From NCBI GenBank assembly GCA_019245755.1, contig JAFARC010000071.1, forward strand, positions 1 to 63,787: DNA of 63,787 nucleotides, read 5' to 3'. The notes under the pieces are model-generated. The model was not told where the DNA came from and made no database searches. It saw only the letters and a program-made list of their open reading frames with translations. Positions 41,695-50,321 of the stretch are shown one piece after another; within the stretch, counting starts at the first letter, position 1; every line of letters starts with the position of its first letter. Source of the DNA: Mycobacteriaceae bacterium. GTDB taxonomy: Bacteria; Actinomycetota; Actinomycetes; Mycobacteriales; Mycobacteriaceae. Position numbers and translations under genes: made by a program.

Positions 41695-43373
41695 CCGGCG
41701 ATGACGATGCCAGCCACCTGCTTGTCGGGGCGGCGCATCAGGCGGGCGACGCGCTGACGGTGTCACCGCAGCCGCTGGCGGCGGATCGGCGCAGCGCCGA
41801 CGACCGCGACTTGCCAAGTCGCACAGACGTTCTCGCCGCGACCTTGTCGGGAACCATTGGCGGCCCGGTGGGTCGGCACGCGTTGATCGGCCGCGCCAGG
41901 TTCCTCACGCCGCTGCGGGTCATGTTGTTGATCGCGTTGGTGTTCCTGGCGTTGGGGTGGTCGACGAAGGCCGCGTGCCTGCAGAACTCGGGGACCGGCA
42001 GCGGCGATCAACGGGTAGCCAATTGGCAGAATCAGCGGGCCTACTACGAGTTGTGCTACTCCGACACGGTGCCGCTGTATGGCGCGGAGTTGTTGAACCA
42101 GGGCAAGTTTCCGTACAAGTCGAGCTGGCTGGAGACCGACGCGTCAGGCGTGCCCAGGACACAGTTCGACGGCCGGCCCGCGGTGCGCTACATGGAGTAT
42201 CCGGTCCTGACCGGTGTGTACCAGTACACCGCGATGGCGCTCGCCAAGACCTATACGACGCTGAGCAAGGTGCTCCCGCTGCCGATAGTCGCCGAGGTCG
42301 TGATGTTCTTCAACATTTCCGCGCTGGGGCTGGCGCTGGCGTGGCTGGCCACGGTGTGGGCCACCGCGCGGTTGGCGGGCCGGCGGATATGGGACGCGGC
42401 GCTGGTGGCAGCGTCGCCGATCTTGATTTTTCAGATCTTCACCAATTTCGACGCGCTGGCAGTGGCTTTGGCGACCGGCTCGATGCTGGCGTGGGCGCGC
42501 CGGCGTCCGCTGCTCGCCGGGGTGCTGATTGGGCTCGGTGTGGCGGCCAAGCTGTACCCGGCTTTGCTGTTGATCCCGCTGTTGTTCCTCGGTGTGCGCA
42601 CGGGCCGACTGCGTGATGTCGCACGGACAGCGCTGGCCGCGCTCGTCAGCTGGTTCGTGGTGAACCTGCCTGTGTTGTTGTTGTTCCCGCGGGGCTGGTC
42701 GGAGTTCTTCCGGCTCAACGCCCGTCGTGGTGACGACATGGATTCGCTGTTCAACGTGGCGAAGTCCTTCACCGGTTGGCACGGACTCGATCAGAACATC
42801 GGTTTCTGGCAGCCGCCGGTGGTGCTGAACAGCGTATTTGTGGTGCTGTTCGTGTTGTGTTGCGGCGCCATTGGATACGTCGCACTCACCGCGCCGCACC
42901 GGCCGCGCGTAGCCCAGCTGGCGTTTCTTGTGGTGGCGACTTTCCTGTTGGCGAACAAGGTGTGGAGCCCGCAGTTCTCGCTGTGGCTGGTGCCGTTGGC
43001 CGTGCTTGCCTTGCCGCACAGGCGGATCCTGTTGGCCTGGATGACCGTCGACGCGCTGGTCTGGGTTCCACGCATGCTGTATCTCTACGGTGACCAGAAT
43101 CGCGGGCTGCCGGAGCAGTGGTTCACCACGACGGTGTTGGTCCGGGACCTGGCGGTGATGGCGTTGTGTGGGTTGGTGGTCTGGCAGATCTACCACCCCG
43201 AGCGCGATCTGGTCCGCTGGGATGGACGCCTCGACGACCCGACTGGCGGGATCTTCGACAACGCGGCCCTAGCCCCACCCGGCTGGCTGCCGTCGTGGTT
43301 GCGAGCGCAGCCGCCCAGCCGAAAGCCCGAGAGGTTGCCGGATGAAATTAACGATCCCGCTGTGCCCGTTTAG
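41691..43373 (+). CDS. GT87-family polyprenyl-phosphate-dependent glycosyltransferase (Rv0051-like)
   Basis: The 560-residue integral membrane GT-C type protein has about ten hydrophobic segments. After a cytoplasmic N-terminus (about 75 residues) comes the first helix (LRVMLLIALVFLALGW), an external loop with YYELCYSDTVPLYGAELL, and segments including ISALGLALAWLATVW and GLGVAAKLYPALLLIPLLFL. Family members transfer mannose from polyprenyl-phosphate carriers; the acceptor here is unknown. GTG 41691 overlaps the ponA1 stop (GTGA), so the two are coupled. Confidence 0.9.
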   Translation: MTGDDDASHLLVGAAHQAGDALTVSPQPLAADRRSADDRDLPSRTDVLAATLSGTIGGPVGRHALIGRARFLTPLRVMLLIALVFLALGWSTKAACLQNSGTGSGDQRVANWQNQRAYYELCYSDTVPLYGAELLNQGKFPYKSSWLETDASGVPRTQFDGRPAVRYMEYPVLTGVYQYTAMALAKTYTTLSKVLPLPIVAEVVMFFNISALGLALAWLATVWATARLAGRRIWDAALVAASPILIFQIFTNFDALAVALATGSMLAWARRRPLLAGVLIGLGVAAKLYPALLLIPLLFLGVRTGRLRDVARTALAALVSWFVVNLPVLLLFPRGWSEFFRLNARRGDDMDSLFNVAKSFTGWHGLDQNIGFWQPPVVLNSVFVVLFVLCCGAIGYVALTAPHRPRVAQLAFLVVATFLLANKVWSPQFSLWLVPLAVLALPHRRILLAWMTVDALVWVPRMLYLYGDQNRGLPEQWFTTTVLVRDLAVMALCGLVVWQIYHPERDLVRWDGRLDDPTGGIFDNAALAPPGWLPSWLRAQPPSRKPERLPDEINDPAVPV

Positions 43374-43429
43374 CAGCTCGGCGCTTTTTGCGCTAACCTG
43401 GGCCGGTTGCCGACGCAGGCGACCCTCCT

Positions 43430-43448
43430 GCCACGGAACGACCGTGGC
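43430..43448 (+). promoter_or_regulatory. Hairpin in the rpsF leader
   Basis: GCCACGG (43430-43436) and CCGTGGC (43442-43448) form a perfect 7-bp stem with an AACGA loop. It lies between a -10-like TAACCT (43394-43399) and the rpsF ribosome site AGGAGGTGATGAGG. Leaders of rpsF operons in many bacteria bind S6:S18 for autoregulation. Whether this hairpin is that element is uncertain. Confidence 0.4.
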
Positions 43449-43479
43449 CGCTTGAGCCCATAGGAGGTGATGAGGTTCC

Positions 43480-43770
43480 ATGCGTCCATACGAAATCATG
43501 GTCATCCTTGACCCGACCCTCGACGAGCGCACCGTGGCTCCGTCGCTGGAGACCTTCCTCAACGTGATTCGCAACGATGGCGGGACGGTCGAGAAGATCG
43601 ACATCTGGGGACGGCGCCGGCTGGCGTACGAGATCGCTAAGCACTCGGAGGGCATTTACGCCGTCATCGACGTGCAGGCCGAGCCCAAAACGGTGTCCGA
43701 ACTGGACCGTCAACTCAGTTTGAACGAGTCCGTGCTGCGGACCAAGGTGTTGCGCACGGACAAGCACTAG
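43480..43770 (+). CDS. rpsF: 30S ribosomal protein S6
   Basis: The 96-residue protein starts [19 protein letters not shown] and has the S6 core [22 protein letters not shown]. It pairs with S18 in the small-subunit platform. ATG 43480 follows a strong AGGAGG. It is first in the rpsF-ssb-rpsR-rplI operon. Confidence 0.98.
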   Translation: MRPYEIMVILDPTLDERTVAPSLETFLNVIRNDGGTVEKIDIWGRRRLAYEIAKHSEGIYAVIDVQAEPKTVSELDRQLSLNESVLRTKVLRTDKH

Positions 43771-43850
43771 TGGCCGAACGCCCACCGTGCGTCAGAGCCG
43801 CTGCGTAGGCTCGCCCGCAGCTACAGACATCGCCGAACCAGGAGGACCCA

Positions 43851-44360
43851 GTGGCCGGTGACACGACCATCACCGTCGTCGGAAATCTGACCGCCGACCC
43901 CGAGCTGCGCTTCACCCCGTCCGGTGCCGCCGTCGCGAACTTCACGGTGGCCTCGACACCACGGATCTACGACCGCCAGAGCGGGGAATGGAAAGACGGC
44001 GAAGCGCTGTTCCTCAGGTGCAACATCTGGCGTGAGGCCGCCGAGAACGTTGCCGAAAGCTTGACCCGGGGGTCGCGGGTGATCGTGACCGGTCGGCTCA
44101 AGCAGCGCTCGTTCGAGACCCGTGAGGGCGAGAAGCGCACCGTGGTCGAGGTCGAGGTGGACGAAATCGGTCCGTCGCTGCGCTACGCCACGGCCAAGGT
44201 GAACAAGGCCAGCCGCGGTGGCGGAGGCGGTGGCGGCTTTGGCAGCAGCGGTGGATCGCGCACGACGGCCAGCGCCAGCGCGGCAGCCTCCGACGACCCG
44301 TGGGGTAGCGCCCCGGCGACGGGCTCATTCGGTGGCAGCGACGACGAACCGCCCTTCTAG
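43851..44360 (+). CDS. ssb: Single-stranded DNA-binding protein
   Basis: The 169-residue OB-fold protein coats single-stranded DNA in replication and repair. The N-terminal domain includes [28 protein letters not shown] and [19 protein letters not shown] Gly/Ser-rich linker ([13 protein letters not shown]) leads to the acidic tip DDEPPF, the docking site for partner proteins. GTG 43851 follows AGGAGG with good spacing. It sits between rpsF and rpsR, the normal operon order. Confidence 0.97.
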   Translation: MAGDTTITVVGNLTADPELRFTPSGAAVANFTVASTPRIYDRQSGEWKDGEALFLRCNIWREAAENVAESLTRGSRVIVTGRLKQRSFETREGEKRTVVEVEVDEIGPSLRYATAKVNKASRGGGGGGGFGSSGGSRTTASASAAASDDPWGSAPATGSFGGSDDEPPF

Positions 44361-44381
44361 CAACGAGAAAGAGACATATCC

Positions 44382-44636
44382 ATGGCCAAGTCAAACAAGC
44401 GGCGCCCCGCGCCCGAGAAGCCGGTCAAGACGCGCAAGTGCGTGTTCTGCGCCAAGAAGGGGCAGGTGATCGACTACAAGGACACCGCGCTGCTGCGGAC
44501 ATACATCAGCGAGCGCGGCAAGATTCGGGCTCGCCGGGTGACCGGCAACTGCGTGCAGCACCAGCGTGACGTCGCGATCGCGGTCAAGAACGCCCGGGAA
44601 GTGGCCCTGCTGCCGTTCACCTCCTCGACGCGCTGA
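44382..44636 (+). CDS. rpsR: 30S ribosomal protein S18 (zinc-motif form)
   Basis: The 84-residue protein has [16 protein letters not shown] and the S18 core [26 protein letters not shown]. The CxxC with a later Cys and His marks the zinc-binding (C+) form, normally replaced by a C- paralogue under zinc starvation in mycobacteria. It starts at ATG 44382, 21 bp after ssb. Confidence 0.97.
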   Translation: MAKSNKRRPAPEKPVKTRKCVFCAKKGQVIDYKDTALLRTYISERGKIRARRVTGNCVQHQRDVAIAVKNAREVALLPFTSSTR

Positions 44637-44655
44637 CGGAAGACAGGAACGACAC

Positions 44656-45114
44656 ATGAAGCTGATTCTGACCGCCGAGATCGACCACCTCGGCACGGCC
44701 GGCGACCTTGTCGAGGTGCGTGACGGCTACGGCCGCAACTACCTGCTGCCCCGTGGGCTGGCCATCCCGGCCACGCGGGGGTCGGAGCGCCAGGCCAACG
44801 ACATCCGGCGGGCCCGCGCGGCCAAGACGGTGCGCAATCTGGAGCACGCTCACGAACTCAAGGCTGCGGTCGAAGGCCTCGGCGCGGTTGCGCTGCCGGC
44901 TCGGACCGCCGGTGACTCCGGCCGATTGTTCGGTTCGGTCACCGCGGCCGACGTTGTCGGCGCGATCAAGAAGGCCGGCGGCCCGAACCTGGAGAAGCGC
45001 ACCGTCCAGATGCCCAGGGCACACGTCAAGTCGATCGGAACGCACCTGATTACGGTGCGGCTGCATCCGGAAGTGGACGCGACGCTCACCCTCGAGGTCG
45101 TCGCCCACAATTAA
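44656..45114 (+). CDS. rplI: 50S ribosomal protein L9
   Basis: The 152-residue protein has the N-terminal RNA-binding domain [20 protein letters not shown] and [16 protein letters not shown], a long connecting helix ([20 protein letters not shown]), and a C-terminal domain ending [13 protein letters not shown] 44656 follows an AGACAGGAACGAC stretch. It is the last gene of the rpsF operon. Confidence 0.97.
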   Translation: MKLILTAEIDHLGTAGDLVEVRDGYGRNYLLPRGLAIPATRGSERQANDIRRARAAKTVRNLEHAHELKAAVEGLGAVALPARTAGDSGRLFGSVTAADVVGAIKKAGGPNLEKRTVQMPRAHVKSIGTHLITVRLHPEVDATLTLEVVAHN

Positions 45115-45134
45115 TCAAGCGCGTCAATTTACGG

Positions 45135-45160
45135 GGTGGGAGCCGGTTTCGACTCCCACC
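45135..45160 (+). terminator. Hairpin after rplI, possible terminator
   Basis: A perfect 8-bp inverted repeat, GGTGGGAG (45135-45142) and CTCCCACC (45153-45160), lies 20 bp after the rplI stop, with a 10-nt loop. There is no U-tract, which is common for mycobacterial hairpin terminators. Confidence 0.5.
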
Positions 45161-45592
45161 TCGACGTTGCTGTGCATTTCTGGCGAACATCTCCGACCCG
45201 CTGATCCGCAGCGGATCTAACGTCGCGTTAACCTGTCGCATAAGCCGGCGCAACACAACACGCCCGAGACGGCAACCCGGCGAGACACGCCGGAGCGATT
45301 CCCATCCACAGCCTACTGACCTGCCTATGGTGCAGGTAGCAGCGCAAACGCCAACCAGTTGATCAACATTCCACAGGTTTTCCCCAGCCCCTCAACACAA
45401 CCGCGCGCTGATATCCACACCCAGTGCACATGTTCATCAACAACACCGATTTACCTGCTTGCCAGCAACGTTTACCGTCGATCCATCCGGGGGGCGTCTC
45501 GGCGTCCGGGGTGGCGTGTTGTCGGTGACCCGACTTATCGTCAGGGCAGCGGGTGCGAACGTACGTTCGACACGAAGGGAGGTGAAACGCCG
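45161..45592. other. Gene-free interval upstream of dnaB
   Basis: This 432-bp stretch holds no convincing gene on either strand. The dnaB frame is open back to 45359, but it lacks family similarity or a ribosome site there. The segment is lower in GC than its surroundings and contains AT-rich patches near 45355-45385 and 45445-45475 that may house the dnaB promoter. A strong ribosome site (AAGGGAGGTG) lies just before dnaB. The homologue of Rv0057, expected at this place from M. tuberculosis, is not present. Confidence 0.6.
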
Positions 45593-48523
45593 GTGGCTGT
45601 TGTCGACGAGCTCGGGCATTCGGGCATGGACGCCTCGCCGCCCAACGAAGAGTTCGGCCGGCAGCCACCCCAGGATCTGGTCGCCGAACAGTCCGTGCTG
45701 GGCGGCATGCTGCTCAGCAAGGACGCGATCGCCGACGTGCTCGAACGGTTGCGCCCGGGCGACTTTTACCGGCCTGCCCACCAGAGCACCTACGACGCGA
45801 TCCTTGACCTCTACGGTCGCGGCGAGCCGGCGGACCCGGTCACCGTGGCGGCCGAGCTCGACCGGCGTGGCCTGCTTCGCCGCATCGGTGGCGCGCCGTA
45901 TCTGCACACGCTGATCGCCACGGTGCCGACCGCCGCCAACGCCGGGTACTACGCGGGCATCGTTGCGGAGAAGGCATTGCTGCGGCGGCTGGTCGAAGCC
46001 GGCACGCGGGTGGTGCAGTACGGCTACGCCGGGGCAGAGGGGTCCGACGTCGCCGAGGTGGTGGACCGCGCCCAGGCCGAGATCTACGACGTGACCGACC
46101 GGCGGCTGTCGGACGATTTCGTCGCCCTCGAGGATCTGCTGCAGCCGACGATGGACGAGATCGACACGATCGCCTCGAGCGGCGGCCTGGCCCGCGGCGT
46201 GCCGACCGGATTCGTCGAACTCGACGAGGTCACCAACGGTCTGCATCCCGGTCAGATGATCATCATCGCGGCTCGTCCTGGTGTCGGTAAGGCGCTGGCG
46301 CTGGACACCCCGCTGCCCACGCCGGCTGGCTGGACGACGATGGGCGACGTCGGCGTCGGTGATCTGCTGATCGGGCCGGATGGCGAACCGACGCGGGTGG
46401 TGGCCGCGACAGAGGTCCTGCTGGGCCGGCCCTGTTATGAGGTCGCCTTCTCCGACGGCAGCCGCGTCGTCGCCGATGCACAGCATCAGTGGCCCACCCG
46501 GCGCGGCATCCGCACAACCGCGTCGCTGCGATCACACACCGACGTGATCAGCGCGGCCGCGTGCCCGTCCGAATTCAAGACGGCCGAGATCCAACCGATC
46601 GCCGATGTCCCGGTGCGGTGCGTCCAGGTCGACAATGGGGCACACCTCTACCTGGCCGGTCCGGGCATGGTGCCGACCCACAACTCGACCCTGGGGTTGG
46701 ACTTCCTGAGGTCATGCTCGATCAAGAGCCGGATGGCCAGCATCATCTTTTCACTGGAGATGAGCAAGTCGGAGATCGTGATGCGGCTGCTGTCGGCCGA
46801 GGCGAAAATCAAGCTCTCCGATATGCGTTCGGGTCGGATGAGCGACGACGACTGGACCCGTCTGGCTCGGCGCATGAGCGAGATCAGTGAGGCGCCGCTT
46901 TACATCGACGACTCGCCGAACCTGACGATGATGGAGATCCGGGCCAAGGCGCGGCGGCTCCGCCAGAAAGCCGATCTGCGATTGATCGTCGTCGACTACT
47001 TGCAGTTGATGACTTCCGGCAAGAAGTTCGAGTCTCGCCAGGTTGAGGTTTCGGAGTTCTCCCGGAGCCTGAAGCTGTTGGCCAAGGAGATCGAGGTCCC
47101 GGTGGTGGCGATCAGTCAGCTCAACCGCGGACCGGAGCAACGCACGGACAAGCGGCCGATGATCTCCGATCTGCGTGAGTCGGGTTGCCTCACTGCGAAC
47201 ACCCGTATCTTGCGTGCCGACAACGGTTCGGAGGTGACCTTCGGCGAACTGTTGCGCACCGGGGAACGTCCGCTGGTGTGGTCGTTGGATGAGCGGATGC
47301 GCATGGTGGCGCGGCCAATGACGAACGTGTTCCCCAGTGGCCACAAAGAGGTGTTCGCCTTGCGGTTGGCTTCGGGCCGCGAAGTCGACGCGACCGCTAA
47401 CCATCGGTTTCGCACTATTGACGGTTGGGTCCCGTTGGAGCAACTGAAAATTGGCGACCGGCTCGCGGTGCCGCGACGGCTGCCGGAACCGGTCAGCATG
47501 CAGCCGATGCCGGATGCTGAAGTCATCCTACTGGCGCACCTGATCGGTGGCGGATCCCGCGTGAAGAACCAGCCGATCCGGGCCGCCCGCGACGACTCCG
47601 CGTCCGCTCGGGTCACGACATTACGGCTGCCCGGGCCAAACCGATTGACACACGGTAGGCGCAATCCAATTGCCACATGGCGCGATCGCCTGGCCCTGTT
47701 CGGGCTGCACAGCTACGAGAAGTTCGTCCCTGCCGCCGTATTTCAGGCACCAGACGCTCAGGTAGCCCTGTTCTTGAAGCATCTGTGGGCCACCGATGGT
47801 TGCGTGTCGTGGGACGCCCAGGCCGGTCGCGGCCGAATTTACTACCCATCGACCAGTCGGCGACTCATAGATGACGTTGCCGCACTTCTCCTGCGGGTCG
47901 GGGTCTTTGGCCGTATCAAGCGGGTGCCCGGGGCTTGTGGCCGCGGTTTCTGGCAGCTGTGCATCCACGGGGCGGACAACCAAGCGAAGTTCCTCGTCAA
48001 CGTCGGCGTGCACGGCGCAAACCCGAACCTGGATGCTGTGCCGAAGCCGGTATGCAATCAGGTTTCAAGCGCGTTGGCCAACCATCAGATAACGCACCGC
48101 CAACTCGCGACTTTGATGGCCACCGAGTTCTGCGGATCCACGATGTCGAAAAACGCACCCAGTCGAGCGCGACTGCACCGTGCAGCGGCCGTGCTGCAGG
48201 ACCGCGAGCTTCATGCCCTAGCCACAAGCGACGTGTATTGGGACCAGATAGTCGAGATCACCAGCATCGGCGAACACGACGTCTACGACGGAACAGTAAG
48301 CGACACACATAATTTCGTCTCAAACGGTGTCATCACTCACAACAGTCTCGAACAGGATAGCGATGTGGTGATTTTGCTGCACCGGCCCGACGCATTCGAG
48401 CGGGACGATCCGCGCGGCGGCGAGGCCGACCTCATCCTCGGCAAGCACCGCAACGGCCCAACGAGAACCATCACGGTCGCCCACCAATTACACTTCTCGC
48501 GCTTTACCAACATGGCGAGGTAG
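45593..48523 (+). CDS. dnaB: Replicative DNA helicase DnaB precursor with two inteins
   Basis: The 976-residue precursor contains about 459 residues of helicase once residues 234-364 and 532-917 are removed. The N-terminal domain starts MAVVDELGHSG and includes QPPQDLVAEQSVLGGMLLS. The RecA-like ATPase has GVGK at the first intein junction, continued by ST after splicing, then FSLEMSKSEIVMRLLS, LRLIVVDYLQLM, and DLRESG joined to SLEQDSDVVILLHRPD. It unwinds DNA at the fork. GTG 45593 follows AAGGGAGGTGAAA. Both insertions sit at catalytic motifs, so splicing is needed for function. Confidence 0.97.
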   Translation: MAVVDELGHSGMDASPPNEEFGRQPPQDLVAEQSVLGGMLLSKDAIADVLERLRPGDFYRPAHQSTYDAILDLYGRGEPADPVTVAAELDRRGLLRRIGGAPYLHTLIATVPTAANAGYYAGIVAEKALLRRLVEAGTRVVQYGYAGAEGSDVAEVVDRAQAEIYDVTDRRLSDDFVALEDLLQPTMDEIDTIASSGGLARGVPTGFVELDEVTNGLHPGQMIIIAARPGVGKALALDTPLPTPAGWTTMGDVGVGDLLIGPDGEPTRVVAATEVLLGRPCYEVAFSDGSRVVADAQHQWPTRRGIRTTASLRSHTDVISAAACPSEFKTAEIQPIADVPVRCVQVDNGAHLYLAGPGMVPTHNSTLGLDFLRSCSIKSRMASIIFSLEMSKSEIVMRLLSAEAKIKLSDMRSGRMSDDDWTRLARRMSEISEAPLYIDDSPNLTMMEIRAKARRLRQKADLRLIVVDYLQLMTSGKKFESRQVEVSEFSRSLKLLAKEIEVPVVAISQLNRGPEQRTDKRPMISDLRESGCLTANTRILRADNGSEVTFGELLRTGERPLVWSLDERMRMVARPMTNVFPSGHKEVFALRLASGREVDATANHRFRTIDGWVPLEQLKIGDRLAVPRRLPEPVSMQPMPDAEVILLAHLIGGGSRVKNQPIRAARDDSASARVTTLRLPGPNRLTHGRRNPIATWRDRLALFGLHSYEKFVPAAVFQAPDAQVALFLKHLWATDGCVSWDAQAGRGRIYYPSTSRRLIDDVAALLLRVGVFGRIKRVPGACGRGFWQLCIHGADNQAKFLVNVGVHGANPNLDAVPKPVCNQVSSALANHQITHRQLATLMATEFCGSTMSKNAPSRARLHRAAAVLQDRELHALATSDVYWDQIVEITSIGEHDVYDGTVSDTHNFVSNGVITHNSLEQDSDVVILLHRPDAFERDDPRGGEADLILGKHRNGPTRTITVAHQLHFSRFTNMAR
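46292..46684 (+). other. DnaB intein 1: class 3 mini-intein in the P-loop
   Basis: This 131-residue in-frame insertion lies between GK and ST of Walker A. It begins with Ala (ALALDTPLPTP) rather than Cys or Ser and ends VPTHN before Ser. It carries the W-C-T signature of class 3 inteins: Trp in the block B-like AQHQWPT, Cys in the block F-like VRCVQVDN, and Thr in the block G PTHN. In this class the block F Cys makes the first nucleophilic attack. No endonuclease domain is present. M. smegmatis has, as I recall, a homologous intein at the same site, which is redox-sensitive. Confidence 0.92.
47186..48343 (+). mobile_element. DnaB intein 2: class 1 intein with degenerate LAGLIDADG endonuclease
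   Basis: This 386-residue in-frame insertion lies between DLRESG and SLEQDSD, the classical mycobacterial DnaB intein site. It has N-terminal Cys (CLTANTRILRADNGS), block B VDATANHRF, block F DVYDGTVSDTHNFVSNG and the terminal THN. The homing-endonuclease region holds the two LAGLIDADG-type helices. The first reads LAHLIGGGS, with Gly (codon 47549-47551) where a catalytic Asp is expected; the second, HLWATDGCV, keeps its Asp. The segment between them is shorter than I remember for the M. tuberculosis intein. Splicing motifs look intact. Confidence 0.93.
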
Positions 48524-48645
48524 CTTAACTTGTTTTTAGGTTCTCACTTTGAATGGCAGAATCTGGTTAGTGGGCTTAGCTGTTTAGGCGTGGCATCGTT
48601 GGCAGTTTCGCCACAGATAACTTCTTGACGTGGCCCGTTTGTCAG

Positions 48646-50094
48646 TTAGGTCGTGGCGGCTCGGGCTGGTCTGGCTGTGGGCAACGTGGATCTGATTGGC
48701 GCGATCGCAGTGGAAAGCCCCACAGCCAAGCGTATCTCGGCAAATTCCTGTGTCATTGCGTCGGTTACCTCGTGCGGATCATCGACCGTCACGTCATCGG
48801 TGAGCACCGAGATTGCCAGCTGATCTGCGTAGCTCCAGACGGTGATGTTCAGGGCGCTACCCGCTGCCAGCGGCCCCACCGAATAAATTTCGGTGATCGT
48901 GGCGCCGTCGAACGAGCTGATCTGGCGGGGCCCGGGCACGTTCGAAATGGTTAAGTTCATCGCCATGCCAGACGTCCATCGCCGCGACTGCCACCGGAAC
49001 ATGGCGGGCGCGAGTGGCGGCGGCAGATAGTTCAGCCACGATGCCATCAATGTCGGGCCACGCAGATGAAAATTCTCCTTGGCAATAGCAGTGGCTTGTG
49101 CGGTCATTCGCACGCGATCGAGCCGGTCTTCGATATTGACGAGCAGTGGCGGTGTCACGTAACCGATCTCGTTTCCGTTCATGCGGTCAACCGATCTATC
49201 GAAACTCACTGGTACGCCGGCGACAAGCGGCGAGTCGGCTCGACCGTCGTAATGCAACAGCAGCTTTCGCAGTGCCCCGGCCGCCATGGCAAGCACGAGG
49301 TCGTTGATGGTGACTCCGAGAGCCTTGGACGTTTGTTTGACGTCAGCTAACGGCAGCGGTGCGGTGGCGAAAAGGCGGCCGGGCGACACCACATGGTTGA
49401 TAAAGCTTTTCGGCGGCGCGATGGGCCGCCTTAGTTGGGCATCAGCTTGCCGCTTACGCGCTTGTTGCCATACCCGGACTATTCCTTCACCGGAGTTCCA
49501 GATTAACTTCGGCAACGCAGCAAGCTGTTTGAGATGGTCGCGCAGGGCAGCTTCAAGCAGGTGCCGGTTGGACGGTACGACGTCCGGGCGCGCCGCTAGC
49601 CCCTCTTGTACCAGGGAGTCCGGGGACCGCAGTGCTTTGGCAATCATATTTGCCGAGGCGATCCCGTCGGCCAGCGCGTGGTGGACCTTCCAAATCACCG
49701 CCACCCGTCCGCCGGCGACTCCTTCTGCTACATACATTTGCCACAGTGGTCGGTCGCGGCTGAGTGGACACCCGGCGATTATGCCGATCACCTGATCCAA
49801 CTCTCGGCGCCCGCCGGGCGCCGGCACGTCGATGCGTCGCACGTGATAGCTCGGATCGATGGATGCGTTCTCCCGCCACATTGGATGATGAAACTTCAGC
49901 GGTATCCCAACCAGTTGGTAGCGAAGCGGCGCCAAGCCAAGTAACCGAGGAGCGGCCCGGTTGCGAAATTTTTCAAAGCTATAACCGCCGCGAATATTGG
50001 ATACGTCGAGCAGTCCGACCTTCAGGGTGTGCGTGTGAATCTGGGGCGTCTCACTGTAGAGCAGCATGGCGTCGACACCACTGAGCCGTTTCAT
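48646..50094 (-). CDS. Wax ester synthase / diacylglycerol acyltransferase (WS/DGAT family)
   Basis: The 482-residue protein has the catalytic HHxxxDG motif as KVHHALADGIAS near residue 135, plus RLSGVDAMLLYSE at the N-terminus, NDLVLAMAAGALRKLL and the C-terminal TISNVPGPRQ, all family hallmarks. It should transfer acyl groups from acyl-CoA to diacylglycerol or alcohols, building triacylglycerol or wax storage lipid. ATG 50094 follows GAGGGAGGG. It lies at the downstream end of the leftward accessory genes, 122 bp from dnaB. The 227-bp gap upstream (50095-50321) shows no gene. Confidence 0.93.
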   Translation of the reverse strand: MKRLSGVDAMLLYSETPQIHTHTLKVGLLDVSNIRGGYSFEKFRNRAAPRLLGLAPLRYQLVGIPLKFHHPMWRENASIDPSYHVRRIDVPAPGGRRELDQVIGIIAGCPLSRDRPLWQMYVAEGVAGGRVAVIWKVHHALADGIASANMIAKALRSPDSLVQEGLAARPDVVPSNRHLLEAALRDHLKQLAALPKLIWNSGEGIVRVWQQARKRQADAQLRRPIAPPKSFINHVVSPGRLFATAPLPLADVKQTSKALGVTINDLVLAMAAGALRKLLLHYDGRADSPLVAGVPVSFDRSVDRMNGNEIGYVTPPLLVNIEDRLDRVRMTAQATAIAKENFHLRGPTLMASWLNYLPPPLAPAMFRWQSRRWTSGMAMNLTISNVPGPRQISSFDGATITEIYSVGPLAAGSALNITVWSYADQLAISVLTDDVTVDDPHEVTDAMTQEFAEIRLAVGLSTAIAPIRSTLPTARPARAATT

Positions 50095-50321
50095 CAGCCC
50101 TCCCTCTGCTAGGGCAGGTTCCGGATCCCATTTCAATCAATTTGGGCTTCCCGGAGTGGCTCGTACGCAAACCCGGCACCGCACTACCCACGCATCGCCC
50201 TGCTGTGATCCTAGGTTCTCTAAAACGAGAGCGCTACGTCTCGTTACTGGCTTGCGGTTGGACGTGCTTGTAGATCCGCTTCCCATGCCGGGATCGTGGG
50301 GTGCGCCGACCTCACCTCAGA

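Noticed and set aside
45359..45592. N-terminal extension of dnaB or a short gene in this region
   Set aside because: The frame is open but has no ribosome site, and DnaB proteins start at the MAVVDEL segment.
48524..48645. Insertion-sequence scar at the dnaB/accessory boundary
   Set aside because: The gap is lower in GC, but no inverted repeats, target duplications or transposase fragments were seen.
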